64,000 nucleotides of DNA from Streptomyces sp. NBC_01428. GTDB taxonomy: Bacteria > Actinomycetota > Actinomycetes > Streptomycetales > Streptomycetaceae. How positions within the stretch are numbered: the first letter of the stretch is position 1; every line of letters begins with the position of its first letter. Positions 26,070-34,623 of the stretch are shown here, piece after piece. The DNA lies in contig NZ_CP109499.1 of assembly GCF_036231965.1 (NCBI RefSeq), forward strand, positions 310,001 to 374,000, written 5' to 3'. The translations under genes and the position numbers were made by a program. Below the pieces are notes generated by a model that was given only the letters and a program-made list of their open reading frames with translations, was not told the origin of the DNA and did not search any database.

Positions 26070-27779
26070 GTGTCGATTTCTCCTCCGGCGACCGACGGGC
26101 CGCGAGCCACGCGGGCGTCGGCGCCACTGCGGGGCCTCGCCGAACGACGGCTCCAGCACTATCCCGAACGCGGAGCCCGCTACTGGTACTTGGCCCTCGT
26201 CGTACTCGTCACGATCGTCCTGTACTACCAGTTGTACGTGCAGTACGCGGTCTCCACGGCCGTCATCGCCCAGTACCACATGACGTTCATGTACTTCGTC
26301 TACATCTCCGTGGCAGCGAACGCCGTCGGCGCCTTCGCCTCCCTCGCGGCCGGACTGGCCGACCGCTGGGGCCGGGCGAACATCGTGGTCTACGGCCTGC
26401 TGGTGGTCGGCGTGCTGACCACCTTCGCACTGCCCAACGCGCCGGGGAAGCTGAGCTACCTGCTCATCTACAGCGCGATCGCCCTGGTCGAGGGCATGAT
26501 CCTGGTCGCCACCCCCGCGCTCATCCGTGACTTCTCGCCGCAGTTGGGGCGCGCGTCCGCGATGGGGTACTGGACCATGGGACCGGTCATCGGCAGCCTC
26601 GTCGTCACCGCCGTCACCTCCCGTACGTACGGCACCTCGGCCACCTGGCAGGACGAGATCCGTTACGCCGGGATCAGCGGTCTGGTGCTGTTCGTCGTGG
26701 CATTCGTCGGGCTCCGCGAGCTGGCACCGGCGCTGCGCGACCAGATCATGGTGAGCCTGCGCGACCGAGCCCTGGTGGAGGCCCGCGCGCAGGGCATCGA
26801 CACCGAGGCCGCCCTCAAGGGGCAGTGGCGGCAGATGCTGCGGCTCGACGTCATCGGCTCGGCCGTCGCCGTCGCGCTCTTCCTGCTGCTGTACTACGCG
26901 GCGGTCGGCAACTTCGTCGTCTACTTCGCCACGACCTTCGGTTACACGACTCAGCGCGCGAACGCCCTGCTCAACTGGTACTGGGGCGCGAACGCCGTCT
27001 CCCTGGTGGTGGCAGGTCTGCTCTCGGACCGACTGCACGTGCGCAAACCGTTCATGCTCGGCGGCGCGTTGGGCACGATCGGATTCACCCTCGCGTTCAC
27101 GCTGCGCGCCACCGAGCCGGACACCGGCTATTACACGTTCGCGTTCATCGTGGCCGGCATCGGCGTCACGAGTGGCTTCGCCTACTCGCCATGGATGGCG
27201 AGCTTCACCGAGACCGTCGAGCGGCACAACCCCGCGGCCACCGCGACGGGCCTGGCGATCTGGGGCTGGATCGTACGCATCACCGTCGCGCTGTCGGCCG
27301 CCTTCCTGCCGCTCGTGGTCAACACCGTCACCCCGATCGTCGAGCACGGCGCCGAGGTCAAGCAGGCGTCCGTACAGGCCACCGACGCGCTCGCCATCAC
27401 CCGGGCCCACCCCAAGGTGTTCGCGGAACTCGGCCGCTACGCGCCGGGCAAGGTGCCGCCGGCGCTGCTGAAGCAGGCCGTGCAGGAAGTCGGCGCGCAG
27501 GACCTGGCCACCGTGCAGAAGGCCGCGCCCCAGCTCAAGGTTCTCCGGGAGCACGGGGCCGAGGTGCAGAAGGCGAGCGCCGACAACCCGGGCAAGTGGC
27601 AGATCTGGTGGTGGGTGTCGCTGGCCGGACAGGTGTTGTTCGTACCGTTCGTCTTCCTGATGTCCGGCCGCTGGCGACCCCGTGACGCCCGGCGCGACCT
27701 GCGCGAGCACGAGGAGGCGGTGGCCCGCCAGGTCGCCGGGATGCGCCAGGCGGACTCGCAGGAGGGTGCGCCCGCGTGA
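26070..27779 (+). CDS. MFS transporter with extra-long loop before the last TM segment
   Basis: A 569-residue major facilitator. The loop 2-3 signature appears as GLADRWGRANIVV and its second-half relative as GLLSDRLHVRKPFMLGG. Twelve membrane segments are predicted; about 95 mostly hydrophilic residues (from about 420) separate segments 11 and 12, containing the repeated words EHGAEVKQAS (425) and EHGAEVQKAS (494). The GTG start has GGGAGG five to eight bases upstream. The gene overlaps an amidase gene by four bases, so it probably imports an amide-containing compound that the amidase hydrolyses. A TetR-type palindrome lies in the promoter. Confidence 0.9.
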   Translation: MSISPPATDGPRATRASAPLRGLAERRLQHYPERGARYWYLALVVLVTIVLYYQLYVQYAVSTAVIAQYHMTFMYFVYISVAANAVGAFASLAAGLADRWGRANIVVYGLLVVGVLTTFALPNAPGKLSYLLIYSAIALVEGMILVATPALIRDFSPQLGRASAMGYWTMGPVIGSLVVTAVTSRTYGTSATWQDEIRYAGISGLVLFVVAFVGLRELAPALRDQIMVSLRDRALVEARAQGIDTEAALKGQWRQMLRLDVIGSAVAVALFLLLYYAAVGNFVVYFATTFGYTTQRANALLNWYWGANAVSLVVAGLLSDRLHVRKPFMLGGALGTIGFTLAFTLRATEPDTGYYTFAFIVAGIGVTSGFAYSPWMASFTETVERHNPAATATGLAIWGWIVRITVALSAAFLPLVVNTVTPIVEHGAEVKQASVQATDALAITRAHPKVFAELGRYAPGKVPPALLKQAVQEVGAQDLATVQKAAPQLKVLREHGAEVQKASADNPGKWQIWWWVSLAGQVLFVPFVFLMSGRWRPRDARRDLREHEEAVARQVAGMRQADSQEGAPA

Positions 27780-29203
27780 GCATCCCCACCGCACCGCACG
27801 CGCTCACCGCCCTGGAGCAGGCCGCCGCCGTCCGCACCGGCGGGATCTCCCCCGTCGAGCTGGTGCGCCACCACCTCGCCCGCGCCGAGGAGTTCGACGG
27901 GCACTACGGGGCGTTCCTCACCCGTACGCCCGAGGCAGCCCTGGACAGGGCGGCCGCGCTGGAGAAGACGCCGCGCCGTGCGGCGCCGGGCGCCCTGACC
28001 GGCGTACCCACCGCGGTGAAGGACCTGGTGGAGACGGCCGGGGTGGTGACGACGTACGGCTCGAAGGTGTTCGCGGGGCACGTGCCGGAGGTCGACGCGC
28101 ACAGTGTGCGGCGGATGCGGGAGGCCGGCACCGTCAGCCTGGGCAAGACCAACACCCCGGAGTTCGGCTGCTGTTGCTACACGGACAACGATCTGGCCGG
28201 CCCGGCCCGCAATCCGTGGGACCCGTCGCTGTCGGCCGGCGGGTCCAGCGGCGGTGCGGCCGTCGCCGTGGCGCTCGGCCTCGTGCCCGTCGCGCACGCC
28301 AGCGACGGCGGTGGCTCGATCCGGATCCCGGCCAGTCTGTGCGGGCTCTTCGGCCTCAAGCCCGCGCGGGGACGCGTGAGTTCGGGGCCGGCCGGAGCCG
28401 AGGTCACCGGGCTGGCCGTGCAGGGGCCGTTGGCCCGCTCCGTGCGCGACGCGGCGGCGCTGCTCGACGTCCTCGCGGGACCCGAGCCCGGCGATCCGCA
28501 CTGGGCGCCGCCGCTGCCGCCCGGCGAGACGTTCCTCCAGCACGCCGAGCGTGATCCGGGCAGACTCCGGATCGGCCGGTACGCGACCCCTGCGGCGAAC
28601 GGGATCGCCGTGGACCCCGAGTGCGTGGCCGCCTGGGAACACGTGTCACGCCTCCTGGAGAGCCTCGGTCACGAGGTGGAGGACATCCCGACCCCCTTCG
28701 GTCCGGAGATCGGCGACCACTTCGTGACGGCCTGGGGCGTGCAGTCGCTGGGCCGGACGGTGGACCCGGAACAGGAGGAGTTGCTCCGACCGGTGACACG
28801 GGCCTGGCGGGAGTACGGACGGCAGGTGACGGGCGAGCAGTTCGCCGTCGCGGTCGACGGGATGCAGCGCGCGGCGCGACGTGCGGTCGAGGCGACGCAG
28901 GCGTACGACGTCGTCGTCACCCCGACCCTGGCGACGCTGCCCCAACCCGTCGAGCACTTCGACGAGTCGGGCGACCCGCTGGTGAATCTGCGTCGCCAGA
29001 GCCCGTTCAGCGCGTTCACCAGTCCGTACAACATGACGGGTCAGCCCGCGGTCAGCCTGCCGCTCTATTGGACCGCCGAGCACGGACTCCCCGTCGGAGT
29101 GCAACTCGTGGGCCGCCCCGCCGGTGAGGCGACCCTCGTCGCGCTCAGCGCACAACTGGAGGCGGCGGCGCCGTGGCGGGACCGGTACGGGGCGCTGCTC
29201 TGA
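27776..29203 (+). CDS. amidase, amidase-signature family
   Basis: A 475-residue hydrolase with the amidase-signature Ser-cisSer-Lys triad: GVPTAVKDLVETAG carries the Lys, SAGGSSGGAAVAVALGLVP the first Ser region and HASDGGGSIRIPASLCGLFGLKPARGR the nucleophile region. It should hydrolyse an amide to acid plus ammonia or amine in the cytoplasm. GTGA overlap with the MFS gene shows translational coupling. The substrate is unknown; the pairing suggests uptake and cleavage of an exogenous amide, under a TetR-type operator. Confidence 0.93.
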   Translation: MSIPTAPHALTALEQAAAVRTGGISPVELVRHHLARAEEFDGHYGAFLTRTPEAALDRAAALEKTPRRAAPGALTGVPTAVKDLVETAGVVTTYGSKVFAGHVPEVDAHSVRRMREAGTVSLGKTNTPEFGCCCYTDNDLAGPARNPWDPSLSAGGSSGGAAVAVALGLVPVAHASDGGGSIRIPASLCGLFGLKPARGRVSSGPAGAEVTGLAVQGPLARSVRDAAALLDVLAGPEPGDPHWAPPLPPGETFLQHAERDPGRLRIGRYATPAANGIAVDPECVAAWEHVSRLLESLGHEVEDIPTPFGPEIGDHFVTAWGVQSLGRTVDPEQEELLRPVTRAWREYGRQVTGEQFAVAVDGMQRAARRAVEATQAYDVVVTPTLATLPQPVEHFDESGDPLVNLRRQSPFSAFTSPYNMTGQPAVSLPLYWTAEHGLPVGVQLVGRPAGEATLVALSAQLEAAAPWRDRYGALL

Positions 29204-29354
29204 GCACGGGGCACGGGGCACCGGCGAGGCCTTGCCCCTTCGACATCGAGGAGCAGCGGTCCTCACATGCTCGCCGGGATTCGGGCATCCGACCTGTGCT
29301 CGGCTCCCGGGGGCGGTGCACGTCGAGGGCGCCGTCCGACCGTGTTCCCCCGGG

Positions 29355-29395
29355 CCGTCGTGGTGGAGTCGATGTCACGACCTCCACCACGACGG
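29355..29395. terminator. bidirectional hairpin, 14-bp stem
   Basis: CCGTCGTGGTGGAG and its exact complement around a 13-base loop, between the convergent amidase and GNAT genes. Confidence 0.85.
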
Positions 29396-29425
29396 GCTTC
29401 GACCTGTCCGTAGGTCCCTGGGTCC

Positions 29426-29914
29426 TCACAGTGCGCAATACATGATGTGAAGGCCTACGTAGCCGTGCCGGGGGTGGTGAAAGCCTTCCGGCAGGGTGCC
29501 GAGCACCTCGAACCCCAGTGACCGGTACAGCCCCACGGCCCGCTCGTTCGTCTCCACGACCGCGTTGAACTGCATGCCCCGGAAGCCGGCCGCTCGGGCC
29601 CACTCCATCGTGTGTGCGCACAGCGCGCGGCCCACTCCCCCGCCCTCGAAGGCGGGATCGACCATGAAGCTGGCACTGGCGATGTGCGAGGCGTTGCCCA
29701 GGTGATTGCGGTTCATCTTGGCGGTTCCTACGACCTTGCCCGCATCGTCGACGGCGACGACGGTCCGGGCCGGTGCGGGCAGCAGCCACCACTCGCTCCC
29801 TTCCTCCTTCCCCAGGTCGACGGGGTAGGTGAAGGTCTCCCCCGCCGTGACGATGGGCTGGAAGAAGGCCCAGATCGCAGGCCAGTCCGTTGCTTTCGCT
29901 TCCCTGATCACCAT
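29426..29914 (-). CDS. GNAT family N-acetyltransferase
   Basis: A 162-residue acetyltransferase. It begins MVIREAKATDWPAIWAFFQPIV and shows the acetyl-CoA loop EGGGVGRALCAHTMEWARAAGFRGMQFNAVVETNERAVGLYRSLGFE, with the R/Q-x-x-G-x-A motif as GGGVGRA. The ending LPEGFHHPRHGYVGLHIMYCAL is typical of a YncA/phosphinothricin-acetyltransferase-like subgroup. The acceptor is unknown. ATG 29914 is chosen because upstream residues in the frame are not family-like. Confidence 0.9.
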   Translation of the reverse strand: MVIREAKATDWPAIWAFFQPIVTAGETFTYPVDLGKEEGSEWWLLPAPARTVVAVDDAGKVVGTAKMNRNHLGNASHIASASFMVDPAFEGGGVGRALCAHTMEWARAAGFRGMQFNAVVETNERAVGLYRSLGFEVLGTLPEGFHHPRHGYVGLHIMYCAL

Positions 29915-30083
29915 GCGGGCAGCATGCCAGTTTCCTGCTGTCCGTACCGAAGCAACGATCGAAGATCGATGGGCGCGAATCCGCCATCTCGTTGCCTCCC
30001 CCAGCACGGCGCTCGGTGTGGCCCGCCAACGCCACAGGTCGTGAGGGGCGTTCGCGGCTCCAGCGCGGTCTCGATGGCCGGGC

Positions 30084-30530
30084 TCACACGAGGGCGACGA
30101 CCAGCAGGGCGAAGGCGGCGACGATGACGGCCACGCGGACGTAGTGGTAGCGGTTCCACTGGTTCACCTGCTGCTTCCAGTCGGCGGGCCGGTTCTCGGG
30201 GGTCCACGTCTTGTTCCGGTTGTTGATCGGGACGAGCAGCAGGATCGACATGATCACGCTGAGGAGCAGGAGCGCGCCGGCGGTGACAACAGGGCCTGTG
30301 CCGTCGTGGTGTCGTCCGGCGACGGCCCAGACCGAGACGAGGACGAGGGAGCCGATGTACCAGACCGGCATCACGGCACCGAGCATCCGGCCTCCGTGGG
30401 CGTGGGCGAGTTGGGTGCTGTCCTCGGGGAGCGCGTTGAAGATCGGGTTCATGACGAAGGCGACGGAGAACTCCACCCCCACCATCAGTCCGACGATCAC
30501 GGTGGTGACGACCTCAAGTGCGTTGAGCAT
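30084..30530 (-). CDS. DUF1772 (anthrone-oxygenase-like) membrane protein
   Basis: A 148-residue protein with four hydrophobic segments (LEVVTTVIVGLMVGVEFSVAFV, MPVWYIGSLVLVSVWAVAG, VVTAGALLLLSVIMSILLLVPIN, VRVAVIVAAFALLVVALV). The conserved VPINNRNKTW and the ending WNRYHYVRV identify DUF1772, a family containing fungal anthrone oxygenases. GGAGGGG precedes the ATG at 30530. The divergent TetR gene and the paired palindromes between them suggest direct regulation. In bacteria the enzymatic role is not established. Confidence 0.88.
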   Translation of the reverse strand: MLNALEVVTTVIVGLMVGVEFSVAFVMNPIFNALPEDSTQLAHAHGGRMLGAVMPVWYIGSLVLVSVWAVAGRHHDGTGPVVTAGALLLLSVIMSILLLVPINNRNKTWTPENRPADWKQQVNQWNRYHYVRVAVIVAAFALLVVALV

Positions 30531-30546
30531 GATGACCCCTCCAGAA

Positions 30547-30561
30547 TCTAGCGGCGCTAGA
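30547..30561. promoter_or_regulatory. TetR operator 1, TCTAGC-GGC-GCTAGA
   Basis: A perfect 6-3-6 inverted repeat next to the DUF1772 start. CTAG is rare in streptomycete DNA, so two CTAG-containing palindromes so close together are unlikely by chance. Confidence 0.8.
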
Positions 30562-30597
30562 TGACAGTGCAACGCTAGACCTACTGCCGCTCGATTG

Positions 30598-30612
30598 TCT
30601 AGCGATGCTAGG
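30598..30612. promoter_or_regulatory. TetR operator 2, CTAGC-GAT-GCTAG
   Basis: Same half-site as the 30547 repeat, 51 bases centre to centre, overlapping a TAGGAT -10-like box for the tetR gene. A further single half-site GCTAGA is at 30574-30579. Confidence 0.78.
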
Positions 30613-30620
30613 ATCGGGTC

Positions 30621-31199
30621 ATGTCGGTACAGGAACGCAAGCAGCGCGAACGGGCCGAGCGCGAGCGCCTCATCGTGGCGACGGCCCGCGAACTCGCCGA
30701 GCAGCGAGGCTGGGACGCGGTCACCACCCGCCTCCTCGCTGAGCGCATCGAGTACAGCCAGCCGGTTCTCTACAGCCATTTCCGCGGGAAGCGCGAGATC
30801 ATCGGCGCGGTGGCCATCGAGGGTGCGGCCGAAATGGCCGCGGAGCTACGGACCGCGACCTCCGCCGCGGCCGGCCCGCGCGCCCGGGTCACCGCTCTCG
30901 CTCACGCCTACCTCGACTTCGCCGAGCGGAACACGGCGGTGTACGACGCCCTGTTCCAGCTCGACGGCGGCCTCACGTTCGCGAACGAGGACACCCCGGA
31001 ACCTCTGAAGGACGCCTTCGCCGCTCTGATGGAGACATTGGGCGAGGTCGCCGGGGACGGCGTCCACCCAGGGCTGTTCACCGAGGTGTTCTGGGCGGCC
31101 CTGCACGGGCTGGCGACCCTGACCCGGGCGGGACGACTGCCACGGGGGGACGCCGAGCGGAGGGTGGAGCTGTTGGTGGACCGGCTCGCCCAGTTCTGA
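30621..31199 (+). CDS. TetR family regulator of the DUF1772 gene
   Basis: A 192-residue TetR protein: RLIVATARELAEQRGWDAVTTRLLAERIEYSQPVLYSHFRGKREIIGAVAIEG is the DNA-binding domain, and the C-terminal part (LDFAERNTAVYDALFQLDGGLTF, LFTEVFWAALHGLATLTRAGRLP) is a TetR_C_33-like ligand domain. The start at 30621 follows a TAGGAT box by only six bases, so translation may be leaderless. It is divergent from the DUF1772 gene with two matching CTAGC palindromes between. Confidence 0.92.
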   Translation: MSVQERKQRERAERERLIVATARELAEQRGWDAVTTRLLAERIEYSQPVLYSHFRGKREIIGAVAIEGAAEMAAELRTATSAAAGPRARVTALAHAYLDFAERNTAVYDALFQLDGGLTFANEDTPEPLKDAFAALMETLGEVAGDGVHPGLFTEVFWAALHGLATLTRAGRLPRGDAERRVELLVDRLAQF

Positions 31200-31226
31200 C
31201 CCGCGACCAGGCGGGCAGGCTGGGCC

Positions 31227-31265
31227 GTTCCGGCGGATGCGGACGAGTGCCGCACCGGCCGGAAC
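31227..31265. terminator. hairpin between convergent tetR and VOC genes
   Basis: GTTCCGGC pairs with GCCGGAAC, then GG and TGCGG pair inside with a single bulged A, giving about 15 pairs around ACGAGTG. Confidence 0.7.
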
Positions 31266-31269
31266 CTCG

Positions 31270-31638
31270 TCAGCGCGCCGGGATCGGCTGGGTGAGGTTC
31301 ACCGGGTTGCCGTCGGGGTCCTTGATGTGGGCGACGCGCTGCCCCCATGGCATGTCGTTGGGACCGCCGCTGACCGAGCCGCCCAACGCCGCCACCCGGG
31401 CGAGCGTCTCGTCCACGTCGTCGACATCGACGCTGAGGAGGATCCGGGACGCCGCGCCGGTCGCAGCGTCCTCCCTGGCCACGAGACCGAGGTCGGAGTC
31501 GCCGATGCGCAGGCCCACGTAGAAGGCCGGGCCCTCCGCCGGCACCCGGAAGCTCTCCTCGGCGCCGAACAACTTCGTGTAGAAGCCGAGCAGGGCGTCC
31601 TGGTCTGCCGTCACGATCACTGGCTGGATGGTGGACAT
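31270..31638 (-). CDS. VOC family protein (glyoxalase/bleomycin-resistance fold)
   Basis: A 122-residue vicinal oxygen chelate protein: STIQPVIVTADQDALLGFYTKLFGAEESFR, then LGLVARED, SVDVDDVDETLARVAALGGSV and the terminal HIKDPDGNPVNLTQPIP. The fold is clear but metal ligands and substrate are not certain. AGGAG lies four bases before the ATG at 31638. It is monocistronic. Confidence 0.9.
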   Translation of the reverse strand: MSTIQPVIVTADQDALLGFYTKLFGAEESFRVPAEGPAFYVGLRIGDSDLGLVAREDAATGAASRILLSVDVDDVDETLARVAALGGSVSGGPNDMPWGQRVAHIKDPDGNPVNLTQPIPAR

Positions 31639-32052
31639 GTCACTCCTGTCGTGAACGGTCGTGTCGTCGGGTAGACCGCTCGAAAGCGGCGAACTCATCG
31701 GCCTTCATCGGCGGACCGTCCAACCGGGAGATCAGCAGTACGGCGATGTGGAAAGCCCCGAACCCGCCCTCACCGCCTCGGATCTGCACGTGGTGATGTG
31801 CTGTGCGATGTGCACCGTTACCTGTACGCCATGCTGAGCTGCACTGTGTAGGGGGAGTCGAACCCCCGCGTTGCTCTTCACGCGCCAGGAGTGGGCCGGA
31901 AAACCGCCGGCCCTCGGCGTACGCACCTGCATTTCGCCCCGCCAGGTCCCTGACCAGCCACTCCAGGGGGCCGCAAGGGTCCGGAGCCGACCGCCCGTCC
32001 CCGCCCGGCCGCCGCGGCTCCGACAGGCCGCCTCACTCCCTGCGAACAGCCG
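31639..32052. other. intergenic region with T-arm-like hairpin
   Basis: 414 bases between the VOC gene and the end of the LysR gene. It holds the hairpin at 31851-31867. One frame on the minus strand stays open for about 110 codons (including PLEWLVRDLAGR and GAYAEGRRFSG) but has no plausible start or family resemblance. Confidence 0.4.
31851..31867 (-). other. tRNA T-arm-like hairpin, possible tRNA remnant
   Basis: On the minus strand GGGGG-TTCGACT-CCCCC is a five-pair stem with a seven-base TTCRANY loop, exactly the form of a tRNA T arm. No matching acceptor 5' strand, D arm or anticodon arm could be folded upstream, so this is not a complete tRNA gene. It could be a degraded tRNA or attachment-site relic, or a chance hairpin. 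Confidence 0.35.
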
Positions 32053-32985
32053 TCACGTCGCCGCCTCGCCCCGATCGCTCACGTCCCCGGTCAGAGCCGT
32101 CCGCGCCAGGTCGCGCAGCCACGCGTGTGCGGGGTCGGTGTCGTAGCGCTGGTGCCAGGACAAGTACACGGGAGCCGACGGCAGTTCGAGCGGCAGCGGG
32201 AGGAGAACCAGACCCAGGTGCGCGGCGGCCGAGCGGGTCGTCGTTTCGGGAGCCGTGACGAGAAGGTCGGACTCGCGCACGAACTCCAGCCCGGTCGCCT
32301 CGGTGGGCGCGGTCGCCACCACCCGTCGCGTGAGGCCGAGTTGGGCCAGTGCTCCGTCGAGCGCGTTGTCGAACCTTCCCCTCCTGGAGATGGAGATGTG
32401 CTCGGCCTCGGCGTATCGCGCGGGACTGACCGTCTTCACGCGGGTGAGGGGATGCCCTTGCCGTACGACGATGACATGCCCGGTCTCCGCCAGCAGTTCG
32501 CCGTGGATCTCGGACTGGGCCGGACGATTCGCGTTGGCTTCGAGGTCGACTTCCCCGCGACGCAACTCAGGTGTGTCGACGCTCGATTCGGCGAGGAAGC
32601 GCAGCCGCACACCGGGCGCCTGCCTCCGCACCGCCGCGAGGAGACCGGGGCCGCCGTGGGCGACGAGGGAGTCGTGCCAGCGAAGGGTGAACGTTCGGTC
32701 CAGTGTCGCGAGGTCGAGTGCCCGACTCGGCGCCAGCACGCCGTGGACCTGCTGGAGCAGCTCATGCACCTGTTCCCGGACCGCGATCGCGTACGGAGTC
32801 GGGGTCATGGTGCGTCCGGTGCGCACCAGGATCTGATCCCCCGTCGTCCTGCGGATACGGCCGAGGCTTCGGCTCATCGCGGGTGCGGTCACGTGCAGGC
32901 GATCGGCGGCACCGGCCACGCTCCCTTCGTCGAGGAGGGCGTCGAGGGCGGCCAGCAGATTCAAATCCAGTTGCATGGGAGTCAT
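32053..32985 (-). CDS. LysR family transcriptional regulator
   Basis: A 310-residue LysR protein. The helix-turn-helix is DLNLLAALDALLDEGSVAGAADRLHVTAPAMSRSLGRIRRTTGDQILVRTGRTMTPTPYA, the NodD-like variant, followed by a substrate-binding domain. ATG 32985 or the ATG three codons later could be used. The divergent pair at 33107 (IMPase-fold protein) and 33982 (NADP reductase) are the probable targets; the 121-base gap is A+T-rich (GTGTTTTACATGCACTTGAGGTTATGG) as expected for a promoter. Confidence 0.92.
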   Translation of the reverse strand: MTPMQLDLNLLAALDALLDEGSVAGAADRLHVTAPAMSRSLGRIRRTTGDQILVRTGRTMTPTPYAIAVREQVHELLQQVHGVLAPSRALDLATLDRTFTLRWHDSLVAHGGPGLLAAVRRQAPGVRLRFLAESSVDTPELRRGEVDLEANANRPAQSEIHGELLAETGHVIVVRQGHPLTRVKTVSPARYAEAEHISISRRGRFDNALDGALAQLGLTRRVVATAPTEATGLEFVRESDLLVTAPETTTRSAAAHLGLVLLPLPLELPSAPVYLSWHQRYDTDPAHAWLRDLARTALTGDVSDRGEAAT

Positions 32986-33106
32986 TCTATCCGTGTTTTA
33001 CATGCACTTGAGGTTATGGCTGCCTGCTCGTACCTTCGAGATGTGGGCAGGAGAGATCGACGAACTCCCCCGCATTCACCGCCCCTGCTGAGATGGGAGT
33101 ACCGCC

Positions 33107-33940
33107 ATGTCCGACTCGATTCAGAGCACAGGGAATGCCGCAGTCGCCGAGGCCGCGTCCGATGCCGACCTGCTGGCCGAGACCGCGATTGCCGTAGGCG
33201 CGGCGGGCTCGGTGCTGCGCGAGCGCTTCGGCGATGTGGTCCGCTACCGGACACGCGAGGAACTGATGAGCGCGCTCGCCGCCAACGACGACGCGGCCCT
33301 CGACGTCCTGCGCCCGCGCCTCGAGAGCCTGCGCCCTCAGGCCGGCTGGGTGGAGGAGGAGCTCGCGGGCGGGGCTCTTCCTTCCGGTGAGTGGTGGGTC
33401 GTCGATCCCGCCGAGGGCAATGTCAACCACCTGCACGGTCTGCCGGACTGGGGCGTCACCGCCACGCTCGTGCGCGACAACCAGCCGGTACTCACCGCGG
33501 TCCACCTTCCGCTGACCGGCGAGACATACACCGCGCTCGCGGGCGGTGGCGCCCACCTCGACGGCCGTCCGCTGCGCGTCTCCGAGACCACGGATCTCGG
33601 ACTGAGCCTGGTGGCCACGAGCCAGGCCAGGCCGGACGAGGACCAGGCGGTCACCCGGCGCATCGGTTCCTCGATCACCGCGATGCTCGGCGACGCACTC
33701 GTGGTGCGCACGTCGGTGCCCGCGACCCTGCACCTGCTGAACGTCGCCGCAGGCCGGATCGACGCGTTCTGGCAGTTCGCCGGAGCCCGCGCGGACCTGC
33801 TTCCCGGCGCGCTCCTCGTGACCGAGGCCGGCGGGCGGATCTCCGACGCCGAGGGCCGCCCCTGGACGCCGGCGAGCGAGAGCCTGCTGGCCGCCGCACC
33901 CGGGGTGCACACCGCCGCCGTCGCCACGCTCTCCCGCTGA
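33107..33940 (+). CDS. inositol monophosphatase-fold protein with altered metal motif
   Basis: A 277-residue member of the IMPase/FIG superfamily. WVEEEL (E83-E85) and the late ADLLPGALLVTEAGG block match the fold. The diagnostic D-P-x-D-G-T motif reads DPAEGN here (D100, E103, N105), replacing a metal-binding Asp and the catalytic Thr, so normal phosphatase activity is doubtful. Relatives in actinobacteria occur next to LysR regulators and oxidoreductases, as here. Its stop is 41 bases before the NADP reductase gene, probably one transcript. Confidence 0.82.
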   Translation: MSDSIQSTGNAAVAEAASDADLLAETAIAVGAAGSVLRERFGDVVRYRTREELMSALAANDDAALDVLRPRLESLRPQAGWVEEELAGGALPSGEWWVVDPAEGNVNHLHGLPDWGVTATLVRDNQPVLTAVHLPLTGETYTALAGGGAHLDGRPLRVSETTDLGLSLVATSQARPDEDQAVTRRIGSSITAMLGDALVVRTSVPATLHLLNVAAGRIDAFWQFAGARADLLPGALLVTEAGGRISDAEGRPWTPASESLLAAAPGVHTAAVATLSR

Positions 33941-33981
33941 CCACCCCTGACATCCAGCAACACCGGAAGGACCAGATCGCC

Positions 33982-34578
33982 ATGACCAAGATCGCTGTAC
34001 TCGGAAACGGCCGCGTCGGCGGCACCCTGTCCGCAGCCCTCACGGGGGCCGGGCACGACGTGACCGTCGCGGACAGCTCGCCCGGCGCTGCCGCCGAGGC
34101 TGCGCTCGGAGCCCAGATCGTCGTCAACGCGACGCCGGGCGCGAGTTCGTTGGAACGGCTCCTCGCTCTGCGGGAGGAGCTCGACGGCAAGATCCTCGTG
34201 GACGTCTCGAACGCCACCGTCGACGGCCCGGACGGGCTGCCCGCGGGCCTGCTCTACCCCGGCTCAAGCCTCGGCCGGCACCTCCAGGACGCCCTCCCCG
34301 GCACGCACGTGGTCAAGACGCTCAACACCATGCTGTTCACGGTGATGACCGCGCCCACCGCCCTCGCCCAGTCGCCCACGGTCTTCCTCTCGGGCGAGGA
34401 CGCGGGAGCCAAGCAGGTCGTCCGCGGGCTTCTCGAAGACCTCGGCTGGCACCAGGACTGGATCACGGACCTCGGCGGGATCGAGACCGCGCAGGCGACC
34501 GAGGCCGCCGTGCTGTTCGTACCTCACGTGATCCGCTCCAGCGGGTTCGCCCCCTTCGCCGTCTCGATCAGTCGCTGA
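33982..34578 (+). CDS. NADPH-dependent F420 reductase-like oxidoreductase
   Basis: A 198-residue Rossmann protein of the NADP oxidoreductase/F420-dependent family (COG2085). It begins MTKIAVLGNGRVGGTLSAALTGAGHDVTVAD with G-x-G-x-x-G binding, and carries KILVDVSNATVDGPDG, HVVKTLNTMLFTVM and VVRGLLEDLGWHQDWITDLGGIETAQATEA. GGAAGG precedes the ATG. The actual acceptor (F420, ketone or imine) is unclear. It follows the IMPase-fold gene and is likely LysR-controlled. Confidence 0.88.
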   Translation: MTKIAVLGNGRVGGTLSAALTGAGHDVTVADSSPGAAAEAALGAQIVVNATPGASSLERLLALREELDGKILVDVSNATVDGPDGLPAGLLYPGSSLGRHLQDALPGTHVVKTLNTMLFTVMTAPTALAQSPTVFLSGEDAGAKQVVRGLLEDLGWHQDWITDLGGIETAQATEAAVLFVPHVIRSSGFAPFAVSISR

Positions 34579-34623
34579 ACGGGGCGAGCAGACCTCGCCG
34601 CACGTCGAGCCGCCGGCGGCCGG

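Noticed and set aside
26010..27794. 594-codon minus-strand frame opposite the MFS gene
   Set aside because: Antisense shadow; the opposite frame encodes an obvious transporter with a good start and operon partner.
31820..31960. Complete tRNA gene on the minus strand
   Set aside because: Only a T arm folds; the acceptor strand, D arm and a U33-containing anticodon loop are missing.
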